A DNA stretch of 7,235 bases from an uncultured Campylobacter sp. Lineage in GTDB: Bacteria; Campylobacterota; Campylobacteria; Campylobacterales; Campylobacteraceae. The position numbers and the translations under genes are program-made. Position 1 is the first letter of the stretch. Each line of letters opens with the position of its first letter. This document shows positions 1 to 6,376 of this stretch, piece by piece. Below the pieces are notes generated by a model. The model worked only from the letters and a program-made list of their open reading frames with translations. It was not told where the DNA came from and made no database searches. The stretch is from NCBI RefSeq assembly GCF_938018145.1, contig NZ_CALIII010000193.1:1-7235 (forward strand), written 5' to 3'.

Positions 1-3
1 TTT

Positions 4-73
4 GCCTTAAATTTATGGTCAAATTTAAAGGTCAAATTTTAAAATTTAAGGCCCCAGTCCGAGCCTTAAATTT
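4..73. repeat. AT-rich repeat cluster after leuA
   Basis: GCCTTAAATTT occurs at 4-14 and 63-73, and its reverse complement at 42-52, so the middle copy can pair with either outer copy. GGTCAAATTT is repeated at 17-26 and 30-39 (13-base period). No gene is seen in bases 1-104. The words are variants of the AAATTT word common in this genome, so the cluster may be only terminator plus compositional background. Confidence 0.6.
42..73 (-). terminator. Probable transcription terminator of leuA
   Basis: In the minus-strand RNA an 11-base perfect inverted repeat (AAAUUUAAGGC / GCCUUAAAUUU) extends by a U-G and a C-G pair to a 13-pair stem with a six-base loop (GGACUG). It lies 31 bases past the leuA stop and its 3' arm runs into UUUU, then AAAAUUU. 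The U-G pair would be a C-A mismatch in plus-strand RNA, which favours the leuA orientation. The U-tract is short, so efficiency is uncertain. Confidence 0.6.
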
Positions 74-104
74 GCTTAGAGGGCGAAGCAAAACCGCTCA
101 AATT

Positions 105-1622
105 TTACTTTGTAGCGGTGATCTTTACGTAGCTATTTAGCGCGCCTATATACGCTCTAGCGCTCGCCGTCATCGTATCGATATCAAGTCCGTGACCGAT
201 GATGGTCTTGCCGTCAAATTCGACCTTAACGACGACGTTTGCCAGCGCGTCCTTGCCCTGCGAAACGGCGTTTACCTTATAGTCTTTTAGTACGCCGTTT
301 ATGCCGCTTAAGCGGTCGATTACCTTAAATATCGCGTCCACCGTACCGTTGCCTAGCGCCGCATCGCTCTTGATCTCATCAGCGTGACGAAGCGTGATCG
401 CCGCACTACTTAGGCCTTTGTTGCAGCTACTTTGCGTAAGCGTCAAGAACTCGAAAACCTCAGGGATCTTGATGATCTCGCTAGTAACCAGCGCGCGCAA
501 GTCGTCGTCAAAGATCTCTTTTTTCTTATCCGCTAGCGCCTTAAATTTCTCAAACGCCTCGTTTAGCGCGCTATCTTCCAGCTCAAAGCCAAGGCTTATT
601 AGCTTATCTTTAAAGGCGTGGCGACCCGAGTGTTTGCCAAGCACCAGCGAGTTTTTATCTAGCCCGATACTTTCGGCGCTGATGATCTCGTAGGTCTCTT
701 TGTGTTTTAGCACGCCGTCTTGATGGATGCCGCTTTCGTGAGCGAAGGCGTTTTTGCCGACGATGGCTTTGTTTGGCTGAGGCTCGATACCGATGATGCC
801 CGCTAGCAGGCGCGAGCTAGGATAAATTTCTTTATAAACTATGTCCGTGTAAAGCGGCGCGAATACGTCGCTGCGCGTCTTTATCGCCATCACGATCTCT
901 TCAAGCGCGGCATTTCCCGCACGCTCGCCGATGCCGTTTAGCGTACACTCGACCTGCCTGGCGCCCGCTTTTATCGCGGCTAGCGAGTTTGCCGTAGCTA
1001 GGCCTAGGTCGTTGTGATTATGCACGGAGACGACTGCGCGACCGTTTATAAATTTAACCATTTCTCCTATGCGAGCGGTAATCTCCTCGGGATATAGATA
1101 CCCCACGGTGTCTGGGATGTTGATCGTTTTTGCTCCGGCGTTTATAGCGGCGTCGCAAATTTCTTTTAAAAAGCTCATCTCGCTCCTGCATGCGTCCTCG
1201 CAGCTAAACTCAACGTCCTCGCAGAAGGTTTTAGCGTATTCCACGGCTCGCACGGCACGCCTAATCACTTCATCTGGAGACATTTTTAGCTTAAACTCCA
1301 TATGGATCGGGCTTGTGGCGATAAAGGTGTGAATCCGTCTGTTTTTAGCAGGCGCAATAGCCTCTCCCGCAGCCTTTATATCTCCGTCCACGGCGCGAGC
1401 AAGCGAACAGATAGAGGCGTTTGAGGCTTGTTTAGCGATCTGATGTATCGCGTCAAAATCGCCCCTGCTAGCCGCGGCAAAACCGACCTCCATGACGTCT
1501 ACGTTTAGGCGCTCTAGCTGGCGCGCGATACGGATTTTCTCCTCGGTATTCATTGATGCGCCGGGGCTTTGCTCGCCGTCGCGAAGCGTAGTGTCAAATA
1601 TTATAATTTTATTTTCGTTCAT
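105..1622 (-). CDS. leuA: LeuA, 2-isopropylmalate synthase
   Basis: LeuA condenses acetyl-CoA with 2-oxoisovalerate to give 2-isopropylmalate, the first committed step of leucine synthesis. The TIM-barrel domain begins with [13 protein letters not shown] (9-21), where Arg14 and Asp15 are active-site residues. HNHNDLGLA (201-209) supplies metal ligands His201 and His203. NGIGERAGN (229-237) and HESGIHQDG (295-303) complete the conserved set. The C-terminal leucine-sensing domain is present, with GNGTVDAI (424-431), so feedback inhibition by leucine is expected. The 505 residues are full length. The ATG has AAGGA six bases upstream. The gene is separated from pssA by 123 bases holding a leucine leader ORF, so expression is probably also controlled by leucyl-tRNA supply. 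No other leu gene follows within the window. Confidence 0.97.
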   Translation of the reverse strand: MNENKIIIFDTTLRDGEQSPGASMNTEEKIRIARQLERLNVDVMEVGFAAASRGDFDAIHQIAKQASNASICSLARAVDGDIKAAGEAIAPAKNRRIHTFIATSPIHMEFKLKMSPDEVIRRAVRAVEYAKTFCEDVEFSCEDACRSEMSFLKEICDAAINAGAKTINIPDTVGYLYPEEITARIGEMVKFINGRAVVSVHNHNDLGLATANSLAAIKAGARQVECTLNGIGERAGNAALEEIVMAIKTRSDVFAPLYTDIVYKEIYPSSRLLAGIIGIEPQPNKAIVGKNAFAHESGIHQDGVLKHKETYEIISAESIGLDKNSLVLGKHSGRHAFKDKLISLGFELEDSALNEAFEKFKALADKKKEIFDDDLRALVTSEIIKIPEVFEFLTLTQSSCNKGLSSAAITLRHADEIKSDAALGNGTVDAIFKVIDRLSGINGVLKDYKVNAVSQGKDALANVVVKVEFDGKTIIGHGLDIDTMTASARAYIGALNSYVKITATK

Positions 1623-1640
1623 TTCTTATCCTTTTTTATA

Positions 1641-1686
1641 GTTTTAGTTTGTGCGGTTAAATTTGATTATTGAGGTGTGAAAGAGT
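1641..1686 (-). promoter_or_regulatory. C-rich, G-poor leader RNA before leuA (possible Rho loading region)
   Basis: Between the leader stop and the leuA ribosome binding site, the 46 bases read as RNA contain 14 C and only 1 G, and I see no stable structure. Such C-over-G, unstructured, untranslated RNA is what Rho prefers. It would be exposed once ribosomes leave the leader stop codon. This is a composition-based inference. Confidence 0.35.
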
Positions 1687-1687
1687 C

Positions 1688-1702
1688 GCTGCCTAACGCA
1701 GC
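1688..1702 (-). promoter_or_regulatory. Small stem-loop over the last leucine codons of the leader
   Basis: In the minus-strand RNA, GCUGC (1698-1702) can pair with GCAGC (1688-1692) around a five-base loop, with one more U-G pair outside. The 5' arm lies in the last leucine and arginine codons of the leader ORF and the 3' arm just past its stop. A ribosome on the leucine run would melt it. The sequence after it (GACUCUUUCAC) is not a proper U-tract, so I see it as a pause or switch hairpin rather than an intrinsic terminator. Confidence 0.45.
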
Positions 1703-1749
1703 AGCAGAAGTAGAGAGAAAAATGCGTTTAATTTAGCGTTGCCGTTCAT
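1693..1749 (-). CDS. leuL: Leucine-rich leader peptide upstream of leuA (leuL-like), 18 codons
   Basis: This short frame reads ATG to TAG and encodes MNGNAKLNAFFSLLLLLR. Codons 13-17 are five leucines in a row (CTA CTT CTG CTG CTG), and codon 7 is also leucine (TTA). The ribosome binding site AAGGAG lies five bases before the ATG, stronger than those of most genes here. The ATG overlaps the pssA stop as ATGA. The frame ends 70 bases before leuA. A short peptide with a run of the pathway's own amino acid, next to the first gene of that pathway, is the hallmark of ribosome-mediated attenuation, as with E. coli leuL. I infer that stalling at the leucine codons when charged Leu-tRNA is scarce raises leuA expression. 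The peptide itself need have no function. The symbol is by analogy, and no homologue was searched for. Confidence 0.82.
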   Translation of the reverse strand: MNGNAKLNAFFSLLLLLR

Positions 1750-2525
1750 TCGCTCTCCTTTTGGATTTTTTTGTTTTTAAATCTCATAAAAACATAGCGG
1801 ATTATACCGTAAGAAACATAAACGCTCATTAAAGTCGTAACCGCTTCGATAGGGCAAACGTAAATAGCCGAAAACGCAACCGTAAGTCCGACTAAGATGC
1901 GCAAAAAGTCAGCCCTTTTGAGATCTACTTTTTTAAAGCTCGGGTAACGGATGTTGCTTACCATCAAAATAGAGAGCAAAATTTGCAAAAACATCAAAAA
2001 CCACTCGGCGCTCCTAGTAAAGTCGTATTCTAAGCTTAGCCCGACCCAAAATGCCGAGACTATCGCTGCCGTAGGTATCGGAAGGCCGATAAAAACGGAC
2101 GGCTCATATGTGCCCGTCATTACGTTAAACCTCGCAAGTCTAATGGCTCCGAAAACCACAAAAAGCGCGGCTACTAGCGAGCCCAAACGCCCAAAGCTAT
2201 GTCCGACCGTAAAATAAAAAAGCATCGCCGGCGCGACGCCAAAAGCTATCACATCGGCAAGACTATCAAACTCTACGCCAAATTTTGACGTGGTTTTAGT
2301 TAGTCTCGCTACGCGTCCGTCAAGTCCGTCCAAAAATAGCGATAAAACTATGTAAATAATAGCTTTGAAAAAATAGCCGTTAGCTTCATCGTCTAGCCCT
2401 GCGCTAGCCGCGATATAGCCGCGCACGGAAGCGATAATGCTGATAATACCCAAAAAAGCTGAAGCAGCCGTGAATAAATTTGGCAAAATATACATTAACT
2501 GAAGTTTATGCTGATTGTCTTGCAT
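1746..2525 (-). CDS. pssA: PssA, CDP-diacylglycerol--serine O-phosphatidyltransferase
   Basis: PssA is an integral membrane enzyme that joins serine to CDP-diacylglycerol, making phosphatidylserine, the precursor of phosphatidylethanolamine. The CDP-alcohol phosphatidyltransferase signature is complete: Asp66, Asp69-Gly70, Ala73-Arg74, Gly83, Asp87 and Asp91 in the stretch from LDGLDGRVAR to FDSLADV. Several hydrophobic segments follow, and the C-terminus is Lys-rich and cytoplasmic-looking. The 259 residues fit the integral-membrane class found in Bacillus and Helicobacter rather than the E. coli peripheral enzyme. The ATG lies inside the end of the upstream psd-like gene (20-base overlap), with GAGG six bases upstream, so translation is probably coupled. 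The stop TGA (1746-1748) overlaps the ATG of the leucine-rich leader ORF. The 3' end also holds a perfect TATAAT that may be the promoter for leuA. Confidence 0.96.
   Translation of the reverse strand: MQDNQHKLQLMYILPNLFTAASAFLGIISIIASVRGYIAASAGLDDEANGYFFKAIIYIVLSLFLDGLDGRVARLTKTTSKFGVEFDSLADVIAFGVAPAMLFYFTVGHSFGRLGSLVAALFVVFGAIRLARFNVMTGTYEPSVFIGLPIPTAAIVSAFWVGLSLEYDFTRSAEWFLMFLQILLSILMVSNIRYPSFKKVDLKRADFLRILVGLTVAFSAIYVCPIEAVTTLMSVYVSYGIIRYVFMRFKNKKIQKESE
1801..1806 (-). promoter_or_regulatory. Candidate -10 box (TATAAT) for the leader peptide and leuA, inside pssA
   Basis: The minus strand has a perfect TATAAT within codons of the pssA 3' end (Tyr-Gly-Ile-Ile-Arg). It is preceded by a T-rich stretch, as in Campylobacter sigma-70 promoters, with no clear -35 and no TGN extension. 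It lies 51 bases upstream of the leader ATG, which would give an RNA starting near 1792-1795. The coding constraint could produce the match by chance, so this is a position-supported candidate only. Confidence 0.45.
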
Positions 2526-3150
2526 CTTTTTCCTCGTAGCTAAAAAAACCTAAAATGCCTGCACTAGCGACCTTTTCGCCTACACTGACACTTATTCTTA
2601 CATTTGCAGGCAGTATCAAAACCACCTCGCCGCTACTTAAAAAGCCAAATCTCCTGCCCGCTTTTAGTCGGCTAAAATTTTCAAAAGAAATATCCTTACT
2701 AAGAGGCCCGGCGATGACGCGGATCGCAAATTTATTATTTGAGTTTTTACAGACGAACAAGGCTCGCTCGTTTAAATTTTTAGAAGCTTCCATAGCGTTG
2801 CACAAAAACAGGCCGTGCCTTTGCTTAGCTTCTAAAAGCTCCATATCGCAAGGAGCTCTGAGCGCACCTGCGTCAAACACGCCCTTACGGATAGTTATGG
2901 CAACGCACTGCGTATCAAAATAGTAAATTTTATCTATGCTTTTTATCTTGCCGTCGATCGGGCTAAGCACGGCGTAAGTATCGTCGCTGCCTAGCGCTCG
3001 CTCCGGGTTTCTAAACCAAAATACACAAAGTGCAAAAAGCGCGAAGAATAAAATTTGACACGCGCCTAAAATCAGTGTAAGCAAAAACAAAAGCCCTAAA
3101 GCAAAAACGTATTTGTAACCCTGTTTTGCGATTAGCCCGATGTTTTGCAT
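2506..3150 (-). CDS. Phosphatidylserine decarboxylase-like membrane protein, catalytic residues apparently lost
   Basis: This 214-residue protein has the layout of the short phosphatidylserine decarboxylase family: two hydrophobic segments (about 13-28 and 31-45), FWFRNPER (44-51) and SPIDGKI (63-69) with the conserved Asp66. Two landmarks are changed. Where the family reads VFDVHVNRAP, this reads VFDAGALRAP (91-100), with Gly in place of His. Where the family has RFGMIRFGS, whose Gly-Ser is cut to make the pyruvoyl group, this reads RFGFLSSGE (167-175), with no Gly-Ser. Ser172-Ser173 is the nearest possible substitute. A normal Psd would convert phosphatidylserine to phosphatidylethanolamine, and pssA directly downstream supports a phospholipid role. 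Four bases separate it from ftsH, and it overlaps pssA by 20. No strong ribosome binding site is visible close to the ATG, suggesting coupling to ftsH. The family is fairly sure, the activity doubtful, so I give no symbol. Confidence 0.8.
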   Translation of the reverse strand: MQNIGLIAKQGYKYVFALGLLFLLTLILGACQILFFALFALCVFWFRNPERALGSDDTYAVLSPIDGKIKSIDKIYYFDTQCVAITIRKGVFDAGALRAPCDMELLEAKQRHGLFLCNAMEASKNLNERALFVCKNSNNKFAIRVIAGPLSKDISFENFSRLKAGRRFGFLSSGEVVLILPANVRISVSVGEKVASAGILGFFSYEEKDARQSA

Positions 3151-3154
3151 TTCT

Positions 3155-5083
3155 TTACGCTTGTTCCTCTTTGTTTTCTTCTAAATTTACGAGCCTGCTA
3201 GGCATGCCGCGCTCTTTTTCGTAGTTTGCGATGATCTCTCTAACCTTCGCGCCCTCGATAGTTTCCTCTTCGTAAAGCGCCTCTACCATCTTTTCTATCG
3301 CGTCGCCGTAGGTTCGCAGCGTCTCTAGTACATGTTTATAGCGCTCATCAAGCGTGGTTTTGATAAATTCATCCACTTTTTCCGCCGTTTTATCGCTATA
3401 GTCCCTATCGGCCTGACCGCCGGCTAGGAAAGTACTGCGGCGTTTTTCAAGCACCATAAGTCCTGCGATATCGCTCATGCCGTATATCGAGATCATCGAG
3501 CGAAGTATATCGGTCGCGCGCTCTAGGTCGTTACCCGCACCGGTCGAAATCTCTTTTATAAAGACCTCTTCTGCCGCGCGTCCGGCTAGAAGCACGTCCA
3601 CTTCAGCCATCAGCTCGTGGCGCTGCATCATAAATTTATTCTCTTCAGGCGTATGAAGCGTGTAGCCAAGCGCCGCAAGTCCGCGCGGTATGATCGATAC
3701 CTTGGTAACTCTGTTTGCGCCCTTGGTGGTTTCGGCTATGAGCGCGTGTCCGCTCTCGTGATAGGCCACGATGCGCTTTTCTTTCGGATTTATGCGGCGA
3801 GATTTTTTCTCAAGACCAGCGATCGCTCGCTCGACAGCCTCAAGCAAATCAGCCTGCTCGACTTTGCCTTTTTCTTTTCTGCCCGCTAGTAGCGCGGCTT
3901 CGTTTATGATATTTGCTAGATCCGCCCCCGCAAGACCTGCCGTCATGCGTGCGATATCCTCGATACTAACGCTATGATCGAGCTTAATATCTTTTATATG
4001 TACGCGTAAAATTTCGATCCTACCTTTAAAATCAGGCTTATCGACAAGCACCTGCCTGTCAAATCTGCCCGGCCTTAAAAGCGCTGCGTCAAGCACCTCC
4101 GGACGGTTGGTTGCAGCAAGCACGATAACGGGCGACGCATCCGAGCTAAAGCCGTCCATTTCGGCCAAAAGCTGGTTTAGCGTCTGCTCGCGCTCATCGT
4201 TTCCGCCGATCATGCCGCTAGCTGCACGGCTTTTGCCGATAGCGTCGATCTCGTCTATGAAAACGATCGCCGGAGCTTCTTTTTTCGCATTTTCAAAAAG
4301 ATCTCTCACGCGGCTAGCACCCACGCCGACAAACATCTCGATAAAACTTGATCCAGAAACTGAGAAAAACGGCACATCTGCTTCGCCCGCGACGGCCTTT
4401 GCAAGCAAGGTTTTACCCGTACCCGGAGGTCCAACTAAAAGCACGCCTTTTGGGATTTTGGCGCCCAAATTTATATATCTGTCCGGATGCTTTAGAAAAT
4501 CCACGATTTCCTTGACTTCCTCTTTAGCCTCCTGCACACCCGCTACGTCGGCAAATTTAACCTTTGGTTTTTCCGAGTTTACGAGCTTTTTAGAGCTCCC
4601 CATCCCAAGGATACCGCCGCCCATATTTCGCTGCATGCGGCTAGCCAAAAACATCCAAATTCCAAAGAAAATAAAAATAGGAAGTATCCACGAAAAGAGC
4701 ATTTCGGTAAACCAATTTGTCTCGCTATACGCTCCGTAAGGAATCTTTTGTTCCTCCAAAATCGGCACTAGCGTCGGGTCGTTTACCCTTTTGGCAAAGT
4801 ATGTTCTACCGCCGTTATCCACGGCTTTTATCGAGGTTTCAGAGATGCCCACTTGCGCTACTTGCTTGTTTTTTATCATCTCTTTTATCTCGGAGTACGA
4901 GGTGCTTTTTGAGCCGGCCGCGCTCTGTCCTAGCAGCGTGCCGTCCATCTCGCCGCCTCCAAGCCCGCGAAATGCCACCACTATCACGATAGCAAAAATG
5001 GCGAAAATCAAAATCGGATTTTTATTAAAAAAATTATTTCCGCCGTTATTTAAATTTTTATCATCGTTTTTTCTGTTATCCAT
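3155..5083 (-). CDS. ftsH: FtsH, membrane-anchored ATP-dependent zinc protease
   Basis: FtsH is a hexameric AAA+ protease of the inner membrane that degrades misfolded membrane proteins and selected regulators. An Asn-rich N-terminus precedes TM1 (about 23-39). A periplasmic domain follows to about residue 120, then TM2 (about 125-146). The AAA+ module has Walker A GPPGTGKT (218-225), the pore loop FVGVGA (251-256), Walker B VFIDEID (274-280) and the second region of homology with arginine fingers in LRPGRFDRQ (336-344). The M41 protease domain carries HESGH (442-446), giving two zinc ligands and the catalytic Glu, and a likely third ligand Asp519 in [13 protein letters not shown]. At 642 residues it is full length. 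The ATG has AAGGA five bases upstream, and the gene follows prmA by 18 bases. All catalytic parts are present. Confidence 0.98.
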   Translation of the reverse strand: MDNRKNDDKNLNNGGNNFFNKNPILIFAIFAIVIVVAFRGLGGGEMDGTLLGQSAAGSKSTSYSEIKEMIKNKQVAQVGISETSIKAVDNGGRTYFAKRVNDPTLVPILEEQKIPYGAYSETNWFTEMLFSWILPIFIFFGIWMFLASRMQRNMGGGILGMGSSKKLVNSEKPKVKFADVAGVQEAKEEVKEIVDFLKHPDRYINLGAKIPKGVLLVGPPGTGKTLLAKAVAGEADVPFFSVSGSSFIEMFVGVGASRVRDLFENAKKEAPAIVFIDEIDAIGKSRAASGMIGGNDEREQTLNQLLAEMDGFSSDASPVIVLAATNRPEVLDAALLRPGRFDRQVLVDKPDFKGRIEILRVHIKDIKLDHSVSIEDIARMTAGLAGADLANIINEAALLAGRKEKGKVEQADLLEAVERAIAGLEKKSRRINPKEKRIVAYHESGHALIAETTKGANRVTKVSIIPRGLAALGYTLHTPEENKFMMQRHELMAEVDVLLAGRAAEEVFIKEISTGAGNDLERATDILRSMISIYGMSDIAGLMVLEKRRSTFLAGGQADRDYSDKTAEKVDEFIKTTLDERYKHVLETLRTYGDAIEKMVEALYEEETIEGAKVREIIANYEKERGMPSRLVNLEENKEEQA

Positions 5084-5101
5084 TATCTTCCTTAAATTAT
5101 T

Positions 5102-5932
5102 TTAAGCTTTTTGAAATACGAAGCTTTTCCACTCGTTTTTGGCTTGATTTTCTACCAACTTGAGCGACGAAAAAGCCTCTAAAATTCGCGTTTCGTATTT
5201 ATCCAAAACGCCTGCTAAAACGAGATATGAGCCCTCTTTTAGCAAATTTATCAAATCATTTTTTAGCATTAGTATCACGTCGGCGATTATATTTGCTACG
5301 ACGACATCGTATTTTTTATCCAAATTCGCCACCGAACCGGTCCAAATTTGATTAAATTTAACCCCGTTTAGCTCGGCGTTTTTCTGCGAGCTTTGCACTG
5401 CTTGCTCATCAGTATCGCAGGCATCCGTGACGCAGCCTAGTTTTGCTAGGGCGATGCTTAGTATCCCACTTCCACAACCCACGTCAAGCGCACTCATACA
5501 GCTTGATGCGTATTTTTGCAGATACTCTATGCAAGCGCTCGTACTCTCGTGGTGACCCGAGCCAAAGGCAAGCGCGGGATCGATGATGATGTTTTCAAAC
5601 CCGCTTTTAGAATCTTCCCAGCTTGGGTGGATGTAAAATTTACCGATCTCTATCGGTCTTACGTTTTTTTTGTATTCGTTTAGCCAGTCTTTATTTTCTT
5701 TTTGACTTTTTATTATCTTAAACTCGATCTCGCGGCCAAGCGCATTTTGCAGAGATTTTGCGTATTCTTGCAGGCCAAATTCCACTTCGTCTAGTTCGTC
5801 TTCACCCCGCACGATAAACCCGCCGGCAGTCTCCTGTGTACAAGTAACACCCAAAGAAAAAATGAGATCTTCGAAAAGCTCGCGAAGCTCCTGCGAACAA
5901 AGAACTTCAAGCTCGTAAAATTTATCTTTCAA
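5102..5932 (-). CDS. prmA: PrmA, ribosomal protein L11 methyltransferase
   Basis: PrmA methylates ribosomal protein L11 using S-adenosylmethionine. The N-terminal part (about residues 1-80) is poorly conserved, as usual for the small L11-recognition domain. The methyltransferase core follows: DPALAFGSGHHEST (118-131), the PrmA signature with HHEST in place of the common THPTT; motif I LDVGCGSG (149-156); an acidic residue for the SAM ribose near Asp173; and VANIIAD (212-218), the family's VANI motif. At 276 residues it is close to the usual length. The start is TTG (5930-5932). No ATG lies nearby, the N-terminus MKDKFYELEV fits the family, and a weak AAGAG sits seven bases upstream. Initiation may depend on coupling to cheY, whose stop is 12 bases away. 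The function is confident from the motifs, the exact start less so. Confidence 0.93.
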   Translation of the reverse strand: MKDKFYELEVLCSQELRELFEDLIFSLGVTCTQETAGGFIVRGEDELDEVEFGLQEYAKSLQNALGREIEFKIIKSQKENKDWLNEYKKNVRPIEIGKFYIHPSWEDSKSGFENIIIDPALAFGSGHHESTSACIEYLQKYASSCMSALDVGCGSGILSIALAKLGCVTDACDTDEQAVQSSQKNAELNGVKFNQIWTGSVANLDKKYDVVVANIIADVILMLKNDLINLLKEGSYLVLAGVLDKYETRILEAFSSLKLVENQAKNEWKSFVFQKA

Positions 5933-5944
5933 ATTTGCGCTCTT

Positions 5945-6310
5945 TTAGCCTAAGACGTCTTCAAGTTTTTCTTTTAAAACTTGCGGCGTAAACGGCTTTA
6001 CGATGTAGTTATTGACGCCTGCTTTTAGCGCGGTGATGACCTCGGCTTTACCGCCTTCGGTCGTTACCATTATAATAGGCATATCGACGTATTTTTGCTC
6101 GGCGCGGACCTTTTTTACGAGCTCAAGGCCGTTCATCTCAGGCATGTTCCAGTCGGTGATAAGCACGTTTATATCACTGTGCTGACTCAAAATTTGCCAC
6201 GCTTCGACTCCGTGCTCAGCCTCTAAAATTTCCTGATGCCCGAGCCTTTGCAGGGTGTTTTTTATGATTCTTCTCATAGTAGAGCTGTCGTCGACTACTA
6301 GTATTTTCAC
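5945..6310 (-). CDS. cheY: CheY, single-domain chemotaxis response regulator
   Basis: The 121-residue protein is a stand-alone receiver domain with no output domain. Phosphorylated by the CheA kinase, CheY binds the flagellar switch (FliM) and changes the direction of rotation. The acidic pocket is Asp7-Asp8, the phospho-acceptor is Asp53 in LITDWNMPEMNG, the switch Thr is Thr83 in MVTTEGG, the rotameric aromatic is Tyr102 and the conserved Lys is Lys105 in VKPF. All are intact. The start is GTG (6308-6310) with AAGGA seven bases upstream, and the product begins MKILVVDDSS as expected of CheY. No other che gene is adjacent. It lies 12 bases upstream of prmA and leads a housekeeping operon, as in C. 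jejuni and in H. pylori, where cheY is followed by prmA and ftsH. It probably has its own promoter in the gap upstream. Confidence 0.96.
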   Translation of the reverse strand: MKILVVDDSSTMRRIIKNTLQRLGHQEILEAEHGVEAWQILSQHSDINVLITDWNMPEMNGLELVKKVRAEQKYVDMPIIMVTTEGGKAEVITALKAGVNNYIVKPFTPQVLKEKLEDVLG

Positions 6311-6338
6311 AATCGTATCCTTTTTTAAAAAATGTCCA

Positions 6339-6347
6339 ATTCTAGCA
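6339..6347 (-). promoter_or_regulatory. Likely extended -10 promoter (TGCTAGAAT) for the cheY-prmA-ftsH run
   Basis: On the minus strand the hisA-cheY gap contains TGCTAGAAT, an extended -10 element (TGN plus TAGAAT, one mismatch from TATAAT). It starts the only gap in the window that separates two functional clusters. Campylobacter sigma-70 promoters rely on the -10 and a T-rich upstream region rather than on a -35 hexamer, and no good -35 is visible here. Transcription would start near 6330-6333, leaving a 5' leader of about 20 bases before the cheY GTG. The call is by pattern only. Confidence 0.55.
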
Positions 6348-6376
6348 AATTTTATATTTAAATTTACTTTAAAATT

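Noticed and set aside
1170..1205. Cys145 in LeuA where many homologues have Gly (CEDACRSE instead of CEDAGRS)
   Set aside because: This position varies in the family, and all metal and catalytic residues around it are intact, so I see no sign of lost function.
1629..1640. TATAAAAAAGG just before leuA as a possible promoter
   Set aside because: It overlaps the leuA ribosome binding site, so a transcript starting there would lack a usable 5' end. The leader ORF and the TATAAT further upstream explain the region better.
4107..4739. Long plus-strand open frame (210 codons) opposite ftsH, and other plus-strand frames opposite leuA, pssA, the psd-like gene, prmA and hisA
   Set aside because: Each lies fully antisense to a well-identified gene. 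Their predicted proteins are Ser/Ala/Leu-rich with no recognisable domain and no convincing ribosome binding site, as expected for the opposite strand of conserved coding DNA.
6321..6332. TTTTTTAAAAAA palindrome before cheY as a terminator or operator
   Set aside because: It is a simple A/T run of a kind expected in Campylobacter gaps. It lies after the proposed -10 and merges with the ribosome binding site, and it lacks any GC stem.
6311..6376. A terminator for the his cluster in the hisA-cheY gap
   Set aside because: I found only short AT palindromes such as AAAATTTT and no stem with a GC core, so some his read-through into cheY cannot be excluded.
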